From NCBI RefSeq assembly GCF_021462225.1, contig NC_061804.1, positions 5,564,740-5,628,739 on the forward strand: a stretch of 64,000 nucleotides of DNA, read 5' to 3'. Under the pieces are notes generated by a model. It was not told where the DNA came from, ran no database searches, and was given only the letters and a program-made list of their open reading frames with translations. The stretch is from Girardinichthys multiradiatus. Lineage: Eukaryota > Chordata > Actinopteri > Cyprinodontiformes > Goodeidae. Below are positions 21,261-33,178 of the stretch, piece after piece; positions within the stretch are counted from its first letter, which is position 1, and each line of letters starts with the position of its first letter. A program made the translations under genes and the position numbers.

Positions 21261-22742
21261 ATGGATCAACACCAGTTGTGAATTTTGCCATTAAGCTGCT
21301 TGTTAGAGAACAACAAGCATTGAACAGTTGAACATGTGGATTCAAAAGTTTTGATTTGTTAGTATTTGGTAATTTTGCCAAGAGTGGGCCAAAACCATCA
21401 AGTGCTATCGGGTCTAAAAAACATATTTCTTTTAAATTAAATGAGCAAAAATTATTTTCTATAACATTAGGGAAGGCTACTCAAGCTCCCTCTGGATAAT
21501 GTTTTCACTAACCAGTAATAAATGCAGAAGTCAAAGTATTAAATTTTCATCTTTGCTTTAAGAAAACTGCTGGACAAATATCAGACAGGTACACATTTAA
21601 AGACAAACATTAACTGAATCAACAACCAAAGCTACAAAGCTGCATCTCTTCCACCGTGGGGTTTGTTGATTTGTTCCAATCTAGTTCAGGGAGAGATTCT
21701 CATACAAAGCTGTACAGAGACCGACTGTGACCTTCGATGTCCTCATCTTGTCAACAAACTCTCAGGACTACAAGGAAGACGACGAGACTAAATTAGAAAC
21801 GTCTTGCAGGAGAATCACAGAATGTGGCCTGATTCAATACAGTACCTGGCTGGAATAATGATGGTGGCTGTTGTGATTTCCTTTATACAGAGGAGTCTAT
21901 TTATTTAGCTATGAAGCTCCAGAGATTCAAACCACCTCCATCTGTGATTGAGTTTCCGCTTACAAAACATTTTAAATGAGGATGGAGATAACGGTAAGAC
22001 TGGGTTTTTTACTTGGAATAACATCATCAAAAGGAAACATTTTTTGGACTTAAAAATTTTAAAAGCTATTAATAATATGCGAGTTTAGTCTTAAATCTAA
22101 TGTCTTGTCTTAGCAGCACATAAAAACCTGTCTAGTGTAACAGATCTATGGGATCAAGAATTTACGCTCCATTTGAAGGTGAAATTAGAGGGAATTGTTA
22201 TCCATCAATGAGATGCCAGTCAGGTATGAATGGACTTAAAGTAAGTAATTTACTCCTGTAAGAAGGATTAGACACAGGCAACTCATGAAAAGTCTCATTT
22301 TGTGAATTTATCGACAGTTTTTAGGTAAATTGATTAAAATTACCTTTATTGTCTAAAAGTAAAGCTTTGATAGGCTCATCTATCTGGTTGTCTCTTACAA
22401 ACTCATGCAAAGTGAAGGGCATAATGTTACTACTGCTGCTAAACTATTTTTAAGTAGCTCATTATCATTAATAAATTAACTTTTATTTTAAAGTGACTGT
22501 GACACCATTTTCCCACAAATGCAGAAACTGAAAGAAAACGTCTATATATTGAAGGAATTGGGCAGTAATTGACATGCTATTAGGATTAAAGACGTGATAA
22601 AAAAGACAATTGTGACAATTGTTAATATTTTCAAGTCCAAAGTCAACCGGAAATGACACCAAGGGGGAAGCCTCCGGTCATTCACTATGAGTGTCAATGA
22701 TAAACTTGGTAGAAGCCAAGTTGCGTTGAAAACGGTGTTAAT
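21261..22742. other. No recognised feature
   Basis: Unassigned AT-rich sequence with no recognised repeat or domain. GACAATTGT occurs twice in tandem near 22602-22622. Confidence 0.4.
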
Positions 22743-22994
22743 ATGGTGAAAAGGTGCATTGCTGGAAGTGGCATCAATACTACGATAGCAGCCATTAGTC
22801 TGCACTACTTTTCTGAATGGAAGAGGATCAGAGCTGCCTGGATCATAGCTGGAAAACTGAGGAGGGACACATGGGCTGGTTCCATCAAGCACAGCCAGTT
22901 GGGATCAGAGGAATTCTTGGCAAACTGCTTTAAACAAGAAACCTCTGATTTCACAAGAGAAATGATGTCAGAAGTCAGGATATCTGACAGATGA
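22743..22994 (+). pseudogene. THAP-domain relic lacking zinc ligands
   Basis: An ATG-started 83-codon frame aligns with a THAP zinc-finger domain. The N-terminus MVKRCIAG, then NTT, SLHYF, a conserved tryptophan in AAWIIAGK, DTWAG, and HSQLGSEEFLANCF sit at the usual THAP spacing. Of the C2CH ligands only the first cysteine (residue 5) survives. The second is glycine (residue 10), and the LCSxHF block reads LGSEEF, so cysteine and histidine are both replaced. The frame is still open through the domain. THAP domains occur in host DNA-binding proteins and in fish DNA transposases; the surroundings favour a transposon origin. No downstream transposase is recognisable. Confidence 0.7.
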
Positions 22995-23169
22995 AGGAGA
23001 ATGTTGAAGCAGATTTTTTAGTGACATTTATAACCATATACTGTATATCAACTACTGTTTATTTAAGCAGTGTTGGGACCCACAGCCATGGTTACAACAT
23101 GAAAGGTCAGTACAGACTTTCCTGGAACTTTCAAAATAAATTTAATTTAACCGACTTCCAGCACAACTT
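22995..23169. other. No recognised feature
   Basis: Short unassigned spacer between the THAP relic and the promoter-like module. Confidence 0.4.
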
Positions 23170-24560
23170 CAGAAGGGGAAGGGGGGTAACAGCGGACTTC
23201 CCATGAGGCTACTGCCCGTATAAAACCCTGACTTCTCCCACAAGTCTTTCTCTTCTACGCGGGTCACACGGGGACCTGGACAGAGACACCCAGCGCGCTA
23301 ATGTCTCTTTGCTGGCAAACAGACATAAACTCTTCAAACTGGATCCAAGGGTGTCATACGATCATTGATCATATGCATTGAGTTAAGTACGGATGAATTA
23401 CTGTTTGTGTACCCGGTATTCATTCATATAAAAGGGAAATTAAGGTATAAGCATTGCTTTACTTTCTCTCTGAGGCCGGCAAAAGAAAATGGTGTTCCAG
23501 AGAATTCCCTGCAGAGACGCTGTCTCTACGAAGCCGAGTGGAGCGGTTTTCCCCAACAGGAGCCGCATCACCGTGGTGACGTGCAGCTTAGCCCCCCAAC
23601 AGGTTTGAAGGTTAGCTGAAGCTAACCTTCGTTCAAAGTGGATGTTTCTTCAAACTTCATCGTCGCCCAGACATCTCCTCAGCATGGTTCATATGAGGTT
23701 AGGGTTTGGGCAGAATAATAGAGAAAGATTTATGATCTGAACATTTTTCATTTTATGAAGTTTGGTTTTGTTTGTGTGAAACTCAACTATCCTCACGTCC
23801 TCAGCTTGGTGTTCGGTGTTTGTGTGTTTTTTTAAAGTCACGACAAACTTTATTTAAAGGGTGATTTTAAACACAGAAGATTGATCATAACGCACCGTCT
23901 GCGCTCATGCATTTTAACCCTTTTATTGACGGTATTTTTAAAGGTGTGTGTTTGATTCTGGTGCTAAGCTATCAGCTTCTTTTGTTAGCTTTAACTGCTA
24001 ACAGCTAATGAAACACCATTAAGCCCCATTTTTCCAGAAAGATTTGGCTCTTTTCCAAAATATTCCCTTAATAATATTTATTTAAATATTATTTTAATAA
24101 ATAAAGGCAGCTAATGAGACACCGTTGAGAATTAGTCATCCAGAAGGTTGGTTTTATTCAGCAGATCATTATTTAAAACATTATTTTATTAAAACAATTT
24201 TTTATTTGATCTTGCATTGTGAAGGGTGGTCTAAAGGTATGCTGGTTATTGCCAAAGTTGGTTCCAAGACTAACTTAACTCCATTTCCAGATTCTTCAAG
24301 ATAATCCTTGGTTCTCAAACATAAACATTGCATGGTAATGTTGCATCACTCTTTTGGTCATGGTTTTCAACAATCTTTAATCAACTTGTTTATATTGTAC
24401 GTAGCCCCTTTAGTCTCCGTTATTCTTTAATTCTGCTTTGTAGTTTAGTTGAATTGTTTTAGCATAGTAAAGAGTTTGTTGATTGAAATATGTTTGACGT
24501 TGAGTTGACTTATTTTTGTTAATAAATTCTTATATTTTAAGAAATTGTGTGAATTCATTC
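23170..24560 (+). promoter_or_regulatory. Unclassified TATA-bearing module, possible LTR-type repeat
   Basis: A TATA box TATAAAA at 23219-23225 is followed by locally GC-rich sequence, a 10-bp perfect hairpin (23607-23616 with 23621-23630, loop TGAA), and then AT-rich sequence. The end region TTTAGCATAGTAAAGAGTTTG near 24459 and GTTAATAAATTCTTATATTTT near 24518, with an AATAAA-type signal, I recall as a dispersed fish sequence. Layout (promoter, GC-rich leader, AT-rich tail with polyadenylation-like signal) fits an LTR. I find no coding regions, primer-binding site or target duplication. Compare 11037-12659 and 29590-31000. Confidence 0.35.
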
Positions 24561-25214
24561 CATGTGTGTGCAGAGTTTTGCTGTTCAATAATGTCAGAGC
24601 TCGTCTCACCCTTTTCTATTTTGTCCTAAAAGCACCGCCTTACTGGGCTGGTATTCACAGGACAACCCTTAACAGACCGAAATATTATTTGATAAAATAT
24701 TAAATTATTAATATTAAATATTAAATATTTTCAGATTCATAGTAACAACAGCATTTACTTTTAAAATATTCTATCAATGTTTCCTTTTCATAAATGTAAC
24801 TGAATTTACCATAAAAATCTGATGTCACAGGCACTTTAAGTAGAGCTTGTTAAAACCAAAATCTTACAGTCCTCTTTGTTTTGGAAAATATTTGCTTTAG
24901 ATATTTATTAGCTAACTAGCATCTAACTTTACACTTCAATATAGTACAAAACCTTACACAGAGTGATAGTGAAGGGAAATAAATTAAACATCTTCTAGTA
25001 CCAATGGAGACAATGATTAAAAACCTGATCCTGTTTACATGCATATTAATCAAATATAAGTGAAATCTTTATAGTAGAGGACTCATTCAATAAATCAGAA
25101 AATGCATCCGATGAGGCTTGTTTAGATTAAAAGTCCCTTTTGAAAATAATCTTTAGGCCGGCATTAAACATCCATTTCATTAAGCGCACATTTCTGTATT
25201 AAACATGTTTCTTT
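24561..25214. other. No recognised feature
   Basis: Very AT-rich, with an ATTAAATATTAAAT-like stretch near 24697-24730. No gene is seen. Confidence 0.4.
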
Positions 25215-25305
25215 ATTGGTGTGATGTAATATTCTAATCTTGAATGTTGTGTCTTCATTAGCTATAAGTGGAACATTATTGTAATTAACACAAATAAAGG
25301 CTTCA
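25215..25305. mobile_element. Tc1 family 4 terminal fragment
   Basis: GATGTAATATTCTAATCTTGA and CAAATAAAGGCTTC match the terminal region of Tc1 family 4 seen at 17.7 and 59.3 kb. Only an end fragment is left. Confidence 0.5.
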
Positions 25306-25439
25306 ACACACCTGTCGAACCTTTAAAAACAATGTCCTGTCCATGAAAATTAAAAGAAACAATTTTAGAGGTTTCACTGTTTCAGTTCTTTGGGTTTGAC
25401 CGACTTTACCTATAGTCTGGAAAGGAGGGAGAAGTCAGA

Positions 25440-25750
25440 TTATAGGGCTGGGAGGTTAGCAAAACTACAAAGGTGTGTGTGAGGAAAACTGCCTACAAAC
25501 CCCACTCAGTTAAAATGATTCTGTCTGGAAGAATGGGCCAAACGTCTAACAAATACAAAGGAAATAAATCCATTATCAATTAAGATCAAATTATTTGCTA
25601 TTGGCAACTAGCAAACATAAATAAATTGAGGATCTTAACTGACCTAAAACAAGAAAACGTTGGTCTGACTTAATGTCAGACAGTGAAAAGAAAAGAATAA
25701 TTTGTTCTATTTTGTATACAGTGTATGTAAACATCTGGTTTCAACTGTAT
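25440..25750 (+). mobile_element. Tc1-like relic of the Sleeping Beauty / salmonid type, 3' end
   Basis: CTGCCTACAAACCCCACTCAG and GAAGAATGGGCCAAA near 25487-25540 match the transposase C-terminal region. AAATTGAGGATCTTAACTGACCTAA near 25625 and TGTATGTAAACATCTGG to TTTCAACTGTA at the end match the right inverted repeat of this type. The left part is missing. It is the only relic of this subgroup seen in the window. Confidence 0.83.
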
Positions 25751-26639
25751 ACAATGTTATTTACTATTGCCTCAAAGGGTGTGCATACTTCAAGCTCGGA
25801 GAATAAAAAGTATTCGTGTATGCAAAACGTAAAGTCAAAAATCTAGTTTAGACACAAACCTTAACAGGAAAAAACCAATAAACCGGGCGTACAAGCCTAT
25901 TTACTTCCTGTGACTTCATCTCAGCATGCAGATCAAATTTTAAGCTATTTAAATTGTGAAGTTAGAAGAGATCTCTATTAAGCCATATGTTTAACACATT
26001 TAAGTAGCTCAACAGCTGATGAGCTTTGCTTCAAGCTTTTCCACTGGTGAATATTTTCCACTCCGTTTTTATCTAAAATGACAACTGAAACTTCAAAACA
26101 CAATTAAACTCCTGTAAATATCGATGTTTTACATAAACAGGGACCAGCCCTATTAGATTGTTAGGACCAGGATATTTAGTTTCTTTTAGTTAAAGAAAGG
26201 AACAGTATTTTCTGGCAGGGACGAGGCTGGATACAATACAACTGATTTTATTTCTTTTGCATTGTCTCAATGTACAATGGAAGAACATTTTCATGTAGCA
26301 CAGAGCTGCAGATCAGACCGTGCACACAGACGAGCAGCAATTTCTCCTTTCAGATCCCCCATCATCATCATCAAGTCCTGTCCTCATCCCTGCATTATAC
26401 ACATTCTCTGTCGGATACATGGCAGCCTGATGGATGGGGCGGCTTCAAACAGAGCAATGAAACAATTACTCCAGCGCTCCATCTCTGTCAGGACTCTGTT
26501 CAAAGAGTCTGCTGTTGGAAAAGAAAAGCACCCATAACTCAAACTGACGATCATTTTAGTAACAGGTGCGCGTTTTTTGCCTTTGGGAGCTTGTGAAAAA
26601 TGGACTTAACTCTTTTAAAGTATACATCCAAAAAACATG
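25751..26639. other. No recognised feature
   Basis: Two overlapping plus-strand open frames (26262-26537 and 26270-26596) show no domain or codon pattern that I recognise. Confidence 0.4.
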
Positions 26640-27020
26640 TAAAAATATCAAGAACAATGTCCTTTGGAGGATGTTTCGAGACAACCAAACATGATATATC
26701 AGCAAAAACACAGCATTCCAACAATCAAGCATGGTGGTGGATGAGTGGGCTTGTCGGGGCAACTGACCTTGAACTCATAATTATGAACTTTGTATAACAT
26801 GAAACCATCGGTCTAACAGCTGAAGCTTGACCCAAATGTCCTGTTTGGGCCAAGTGATCCCAAACCAGCAGCAACTGAATGACTGAGAAGGAACAGAATC
26901 AAGTTGTTGTGAGGGTTTAGTCAAGAGCCGGAAAAGAGTAGGTCAGACCTTCTCCACAACGATGCAATAGATTAATTAGGTCTTACAGACAGTTATTGTT
27001 CCTAAAGCTGATATGACTGC
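26640..27020 (+). mobile_element. Tc1-like transposon relic (family 6)
   Basis: Landmarks are AAGCATGGTGGTGGA near 26728, the CAGCTGAAGCTTGACCCAAATG segment near 26819, the AGTGATCCCAAACCAGCAG region near 26856 (around the second aspartate), and TCCACAACGATGCAATAGATTAAT near 26953 near the transposase C-terminus. The segment between the second and third catalytic residues is shortened. Frames are broken. Confidence 0.75.
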
Positions 27021-28149
27021 ACATGTGCAACACATCTATGTGCTAAAGGGAATTGCAACTGCTGTCAGGAAAATCACAAGGTCACAGGTGATCAGTAGGC
27101 AGCAGAAGAGGTTTCTAGTTGTCATTTTGGAGCTGGAAAAACAAACAGTCAGTCATTTAGTCACCGTTGGGGTCCTCAGAACCAGCGTTTCATGACAAAA
27201 GCAATGCAGCTTGTGTCTGGAGGTGGTGTGGTTTGTCATTTTGGCTGGCCTTGAACAAACCCATTTCTGTAAAATGTTTGCAGAGCCTAGGTGGTGTTCA
27301 GCAAACGGCAAGAACAGCAGGCATTAGGAGATATATGATTGGATACAACCACAGAGGGAATATTTGTTGCAAAATATTGGATATGCTAAAAAAAGTAAAA
27401 CTTATAAGCCCAAACCCAGATTCTTTTATGGCCACTATACAAGCAGATTTTCTCTGTCTACTATTTATAACGTCTACAGCAAGAGTGGTTAACCTGAACA
27501 GCAGGATAAAGGCAACATCCTCTCTTGCCAAATCTGTGGAAAGACAAAATACATCCGTGCCAGATTATCTGATCCGTTTTTCCTCAGGGCACGCTGCTGT
27601 CCTGTAAATTTTAGATGTTCCCCACTTTCCAACATCTAATTATCAGTGAATTAATTACCTCATCGTCTCATTAGGAAGTTCAGCAGAAACCTACACTACT
27701 GATACCAAAGTTATCAGTTAATAAGATCTGTTTTATGACCACAGGTCCAAATCTTTAGCACCCTTTTCTTTATGCAACATTGGTAATCATGAGAGAGTTT
27801 TACAATATCCCTCTACCAGTAGGTCTGTCCGATCCCAAGACATGTAGGACCTTGATAGGGAAGACTGAATATCTTGGAGAAAAACTCTATATTTGCATCA
27901 GGAGAGCTTTAAGCACTGAGCCTCCACTTCAGTTAAGGTTTTGCCTGTAGACATGGAGCTCCATGGTCTTAGAGGATGTATTGTTAGCACTCTGTCCATG
28001 GTAAAGTATTTGGGCAGACCTGGGAGAAAGCCCACTCGTCTGGATGACAAGCAACCCTACACATGGACTTTATCAGGAAGCTTTGCTGCTGGAAAAGCAC
28101 AGGACTCCTGGAGAAAAAAGATTTACAGAGCTTCAGGTTTTCCACATTT
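27021..28149. other. Unassigned, with one repeat fragment
   Basis: At 27582-27640, TCAGGGCACGCTGCTGTCCTG and TTTTAGATGTTCCCC form a diverged copy of the repeat at 13198-13320. A 146-codon open frame at 27167-27607 has no recognisable domain. Confidence 0.35.
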
Positions 28150-28530
28150 TGTGTTACAGCCTCATTCTAAAAAGATCTTGAGATGTTTGAGTTTCGGTTT
28201 GTTGTTTGACCTTTTCCCTGCTGTGTATTATGTTCTTAAGGTCTTGTCTTATTCAGTTCATTTCCCTATACTTACTATTTGTTAGAAGTTGTTGGAATAT
28301 TAGTTCACATTTCATTTGTGTTTTTTGTACTTTCAGATCATTTTCCTGTTAGATATCTGTTAGACATTTTCTCTGGGCATTCTTGTAGTTCAGCTCTTTT
28401 CATGTCTATTAGTCTCCCACCCTCAGCCATATGCAGTTAAGTAGATTCTACTCACCTGCGTCCTCTAATTCACTGTACAACCTACATCTGTTCCCCTATA
28501 AGGTCTCTGTTGAAACTCAAAACAGTGAAT
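28150..28530 (+). repeat. Pyrimidine-rich dispersed repeat (tentative)
   Basis: A long T- and C-rich stretch includes a TATA-like CCTATAAGG near 28494 and sits directly upstream of a SINE. In composition and layout it resembles the repeats at 48885-49412 (minus) and 57720-58072. The relationship is a visual impression only. Confidence 0.25.
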
Positions 28531-28567
28531 GTTTTGCTATTACAAAAAAAAGAAATGATATGTTTGA

Positions 28568-28760
28568 GTGTTGACTCTGGTGTAGTGGTAGAGCAGGTGC
28601 TTCATATGCAGAGCCTATCAATCCTAAACATCCCTGTCTAGAGTTTGATCTCAGACCTTACTTCATGTCCCCCCCCCCCTTTCTCTATCTGTCTGTATCT
28701 ATCTTTCCTGTCTGATTGCTGTCAATAAAGGCGACTAGCACCACAAAATCTTCAAAAAAT
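28568..28760 (+). repeat. tRNA-derived SINE (AATAAAGGC tail type)
   Basis: The head GGTGTAGTGGTAGAGCAGG (A-box region 28581-28593) is followed by TTCATATGCAGAG, a B-box-like AGAGTTTGATCTC near 28639, a run of 12 C, then GTCAATAAAGGCGACTAGC and an A-rich end. The same family occurs at 36801-36980 and 48069-48255. Confidence 0.78.
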
Positions 28761-29589
28761 AAAATTGTGGAGCTCAGTGCATCTGATTTTCATTGACCAT
28801 CCATGAGATGTTTCTATATCTTGATTTGAGGTGAATGCAGTTGATTAAACATGGTTTGGAGGGGAACACACATCTCCATAAAATGCCTAAAAGCTAAAAA
28901 TACAAGTCAGAGTAGACACAAACCAAGTGAAAGGACTTGTCTGTATACCACCATGACTGGACTGTGTGGGGTGTCAAAATAAGGTGAGATCTTTCCATGT
29001 AATCCATGAAACATTAATTAACTGCTCACAGTTAAATCCATAAAAACTACAATAAATATCCTTTTGTGTAATCCATGCAATAATTATTAAAATGCACAGT
29101 TGAAGCGGTAGAGAGTGAAACAAGCATGTTCTCATATTCTGGAGCTGAGAGACTGGAGAGGCCTGTGTGTCGTCACATATTAACTGTCTTATCTTTTGCA
29201 AAAGTATAACCAAGAAGTGTAACCAAAGGAATAATGTATGATGATTTTCCATTTTCTACAAGTATTAAACGAAATTAGTAATCTTTGATTATCAAGTTAA
29301 AACACATGATTGAAATATGATTGAGAACTGATAATTAAAATAAAAAACATTAAGGTTTAGAAAGTCTCAATCAGCTATATATGAAAGAGATAATGTTGTG
29401 TGGTGTATGAATAAAAAGGATGAAGTTTAAGTAATGGTTTTAAACTGTAAATGAAGTAAACGCTGTAACTAAAAGTTTGAGCTGCACCGATATAAGAATT
29501 AAAGCCTCTGTTTAAGAGGAAGTGTAACGTTGAGTGAGACAGGAATAGAGCAGATGTTCAGGAATTGGGGAAGTGAGAGCTGTAGCTTA
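28761..29589. other. No recognised feature
   Basis: AT-rich sequence without an identifiable gene or repeat. Confidence 0.4.
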
Positions 29590-31000
29590 TAGCACAAGGC
29601 TGATGACAGAGGCGGGGCGCAGGGCAAAGAGGAGGCCAGCAGACAGCTCAGGACTGAGGTGATGATGGCATGTCTGATATGGACATGACTCGGGAAATTC
29701 CAGAAAATCTCCTTATGTCACGGGTGACCAATGTGACAGCCATGGCAACAACCACTGGCCAATGAGCACAAAGAGTTTGGTGGAAATGCTCTATAAAATG
29801 GGCAAGAATAGAGGAACCAGTTGGTTGTTTCCTCGCAGAAGACCAGCGAACAAGATCGGGCGGAGAAAAGAAGCTCAGATGGAAAAGGAACAGAGACACA
29901 GCCCAGCTGATTGACTGCATTAAAAAGAGGATCAACCCGTGGGCCCAGAAAGGACTGTGCCTCAAAATTAAGAATCTGATTTCATCTAATGCCTTTTTAT
30001 CCAGACAACAGAAGTGAACTTGATCGGTGAACAGCTGATTGTTCTAAGTTTCAGGCTTCTGGAAGTCCTGAATCAGCCTTATTTATGTCTCGGGTTTCCT
30101 TCAACTCTTCAGCCTCTGGAAGCTACTGTCTTCTGAGACATATGACAACAAAGTTCCTGTTTGACCAATGAAGCCTGGAGCATCAGTGCCTGTCCACTTA
30201 GAGGAAGAAAACTGAATATTAAGTCGTATTTCCTTCAAGAAATCACTCGTTGTTTCCAGAAGAAACATCTCCATCAGGTGCATGGATGAGCCTCCGTCTT
30301 CAAAGACTCTCCAAACTCACTAGTTTCAGCATCAGGGAAAGACAGGTTGAGTTGATTGATTTATTTCTATTATTGAAATTATTTTGTGTTGCTGAATTTA
30401 AGCTGTTACTGACCCCTGTAAAAGTGTTACTAATTAAAGAAAGCATATACAATTCTAGTTAAATCGTGGACATTCAATTGTTTGAGTCACCGTATTGTTG
30501 GTTTTTCATTGGTGGTAAAACGCCTGGTTCTAAGAAATTTTATGAGGTTTTTATAGGTTGCCTTTGACAAGTTTGTTAAAACAGCGCCATTGGGGCGAGC
30601 CACTAAAATTAACCTAGCCCATATACGAAGAGCCAGTTGTAAAATTAGGGAATGAGCAGCCGTGAACAAAAGTGACTGTTGAAAGTGTGGATGACTGCGA
30701 GAGGCTACTCAGTCGTTCCGACCTCCAGTTGAAGAAGTGCGAGACTTTTGGATGAAGGCTGTCAGAGGCTAGGCGAGTCATTTCCCAACACCAGCTTAAA
30801 CAGAACTTTCAGTAAACCTGCTTAGCAAGATCTTTCAGATTTAGGGAAGGCCAGACCCGTTGGATAGAGAGCTGGATTGAGCAATCCCTTTAGACATAGG
30901 GAAGTAGGAAGGAGGGGTTAGCTCATCGGACAACGAAAGGGGTAAGATCTGTCTGTCAATAAAAATGTGTGTGGGTGTCTAAATTTGTAAATGTAAGTAA
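29590..31000 (+). promoter_or_regulatory. Unclassified CCAAT plus TATA module, possible LTR-type repeat
   Basis: A CCAAT box (29759-29763) lies about 29 bp upstream of TATAAAA (29792-29798), a textbook core promoter spacing. The downstream leader GGAACAGAGACACAGCCCAGC near 29886 resembles GGACAGAGACACCCAGCGC in the 23.2-kb module, hinting at common origin. Sequence to 31.0 kb contains no recognisable gag, pol or host coding region. No flanking duplication was found. Confidence 0.35.
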
Positions 31001-32093
31001 ATAAACACGAATAAAAATGTAATATTTGTATTTGTGCCTTGTTGTCAACTTATACATACATGTGATGTCAGATGTTTCATCTGTGAGAATACAAGTATAG
31101 AAGTTACGTATACAAATTACAAAGTTACAACACTTCAGCAATTAAAGTACAAATCACAAATGTATGAGTGTGAATCTAAAACCCCTGATGAAGTTGTTAC
31201 ACTCCTTACCAGTTGGAGGTTGGTAGTGCACCTGAAAGTTGTTCGCCAACCCCCGTTAAACAAGAAGAAAAAGCGGGTCTTGTGCTGTTCCCCTGCGAAG
31301 ATTGGTTCCCTGTCTTGTGTTTTTTTTTAACCGCCAAGAGAATCAAAGTATTTTCTAACTTGTGTCATGTTCACTTTAATCTGACGGATACCAGTCAGCC
31401 ATCAAACACTGTTTTCCAACACATAGGGTTTAATTATAATTATGATCTTTTATTACGGATATAAAAGGATGGAAGCTCACACTGCTGGACTGGAAAAATC
31501 AGGCTTCCTAAAAAGATGAGGGTGTAGTCATTATTTTTAGTAGATAGCGATCTAATGTAAAATATAAAAACATTACTGAATTGATGAAAGATATTTCTAG
31601 GAGCTAATTTCTGTTCGTTAATGTCCGTTGTGTTTTTTTCTAAAATAATCAGCTCCAGCATATGTATTAATTAAGTTCTTCATATAATTCTCTATCAAAC
31701 ATACTGTCCCTGTGACGTATGAGAACATATTCCCACTATTTTAAAGAGAAAGAACAAGTTTTAGGAACATCGAAAGGGGAACAGCACCTGTCAGCCTGAG
31801 GCTGACACTGTGTAATGTTTTATTACCCCACGGGACAGGGATTAACCAATCATCTTATGTTTTGGGTTGATCATTCCTCACATCATAACTATCCTTGTAA
31901 ATTTGGAAACATTGGCTCTTTATTTACCAGAGGTAATTAAAAGGTATTGGGGGGACCTTGTATTTATGAAATATTCCGTTCTCCCCCTGTAACTTTGGCA
32001 AATAAACCGAACCTGTCAGGGCTTTATGGTAAAATGGCCCACTCCAACATTACAGCAAAGCACCTTGGAAACCATCAGCCCAGGAAAGCTAAA
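31001..32093. other. Unassigned, with a short common fish repeat near 31200-31285
   Basis: TAGTGCACCTGAAAGTTGTTCG and CCAACCCCCGTTAAACAAGAAGAA near 31224-31271 match a common fish repeat that usually ends in GAA units. The remainder is unassigned. Confidence 0.4.
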
Positions 32094-33178
32094 TTCTCCG
32101 GTGTGATAAAACTGAAACAGAACTTTTTGGACGGATTTCAAATCATCACATCTGCAGATAAACAGTAACCGCTCATCAGCTGGCTAAAACCACCCCTACT
32201 GTGAAGCATGGTGGCATAAGCATCAAGCTGTCTACAGCAGGATCTCGGCGACCAGTCCACATAGACAGTGAAGCGACAGCAGTCAAATATAGAAAATCTT
32301 CTCTAGAGTGCCATGGACCTCAGACTTAGGTGACAACTCATCTTCCCATGTTACAATGACGAAGGCTGATGAAGGAGTGGCCTCAGGAGCAGTCTGAATG
32401 TCCTTGAGTTGCCAAGCCATAGTTTGGACTTACATTCAATTGGACATCTTTGCAATGGGGGCTTGACGGTGGCACAGTTGGTACCACTGTTGCCTTGCAC
32501 CAAAGTGTTCCTTATTAATATAAACAAATATTAGATTTATGATTGCACACTTCGTAGGATTAGTCCTGTCTAAATAAATTTGTGAAGGAGTGGTCTCTGC
32601 CAGCCGGGACCCGTAACACATGCATGGGTTCTCTCCGGGTACTCCGGTCCAAAACCATGACGGTTAGGTTGATTGGTCTCTCTAAATTTCCCTTAGGTAT
32701 GAATGGGTGTGGGCATGGTTATTTGTGCAGATTGTCTCTGTGTTGCTCTGTGATGGACTGGTGAACTGTCCAGGGTATACCCTTCCTCTCACCTGTAGAC
32801 TGCTAGGGAGATGGGCACCAGCTCCCCTGTGACCCTGTACAGAAGAAGCGGTTATAGAAAATAGATGGATGGATCTTTGTGATGGCTGTCTTCTAAAGCT
32901 ATCCATCCAACCTGACCAAGCCTTAGACGATCTCCAGAGAAGGAGAATATACCCAATACAGATGTGCCCAGATTGCAGAAAACAAACCTCAGACTTGCTG
33001 CCATTAAAGGTGCCTCAACAAAGTATAAAGCAAAAGCTGTGAATACTTAATTAGATTTTTATTTAATTTATTTTTACCACATTTGCAACATGCTGACTAA
33101 ATTGTTTTCAATTTATTCTATTTAGTATGGGTGATTCTTGGTAGAATTTTAAGGGAACAAGTGAATTGATTTTTAGTC
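32094..33178 (+). mobile_element. Tc1-like transposon relic (family 7), split by a SINE
   Basis: The left part includes ACAGTAACCGCTCATCAGCTGG near 32165, CCTACTGTGAAGCATGGTGG near 32195, CTCTAGAGTGCCATGGACCTCAG near 32302, and GAAGGAGTGGCCTCAGGA near 32370. After the SINE it resumes with CTATCCATCCAACCTGACC near 32900, AAAGGTGCCTCAACAAAGTAT near 33005 and GTAGAATTTTAAGGGAACAAG near 33141. The N-terminal half and left TIR are absent. Stops and indels interrupt the frame. The two halves align to one continuous family member once the SINE is removed. Confidence 0.86.
32459..32873 (+). repeat. tRNA-derived SINE inserted in Tc1 relic, with target duplication
   Basis: The head CTTGACGGTGGCACAGTTGG starts near 32462. 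The body contains ATGCATGGGTTCTCTCCGGG, AGGTTGATTGGTCTCTCTAAAT and CAGGGTATACCCTTCCTCTCACC, ending in a GATGGATGGA tandem tail. Flanks TCTTTGCAATGG (32447-32458) and TCTTTGTGATGG (32874-32885) match at 10 of 12 positions, consistent with an aged target duplication. About 90 bp in the middle (32500-32590) replaces the normal B-box region with unrelated AT-rich sequence. Confidence 0.84.
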
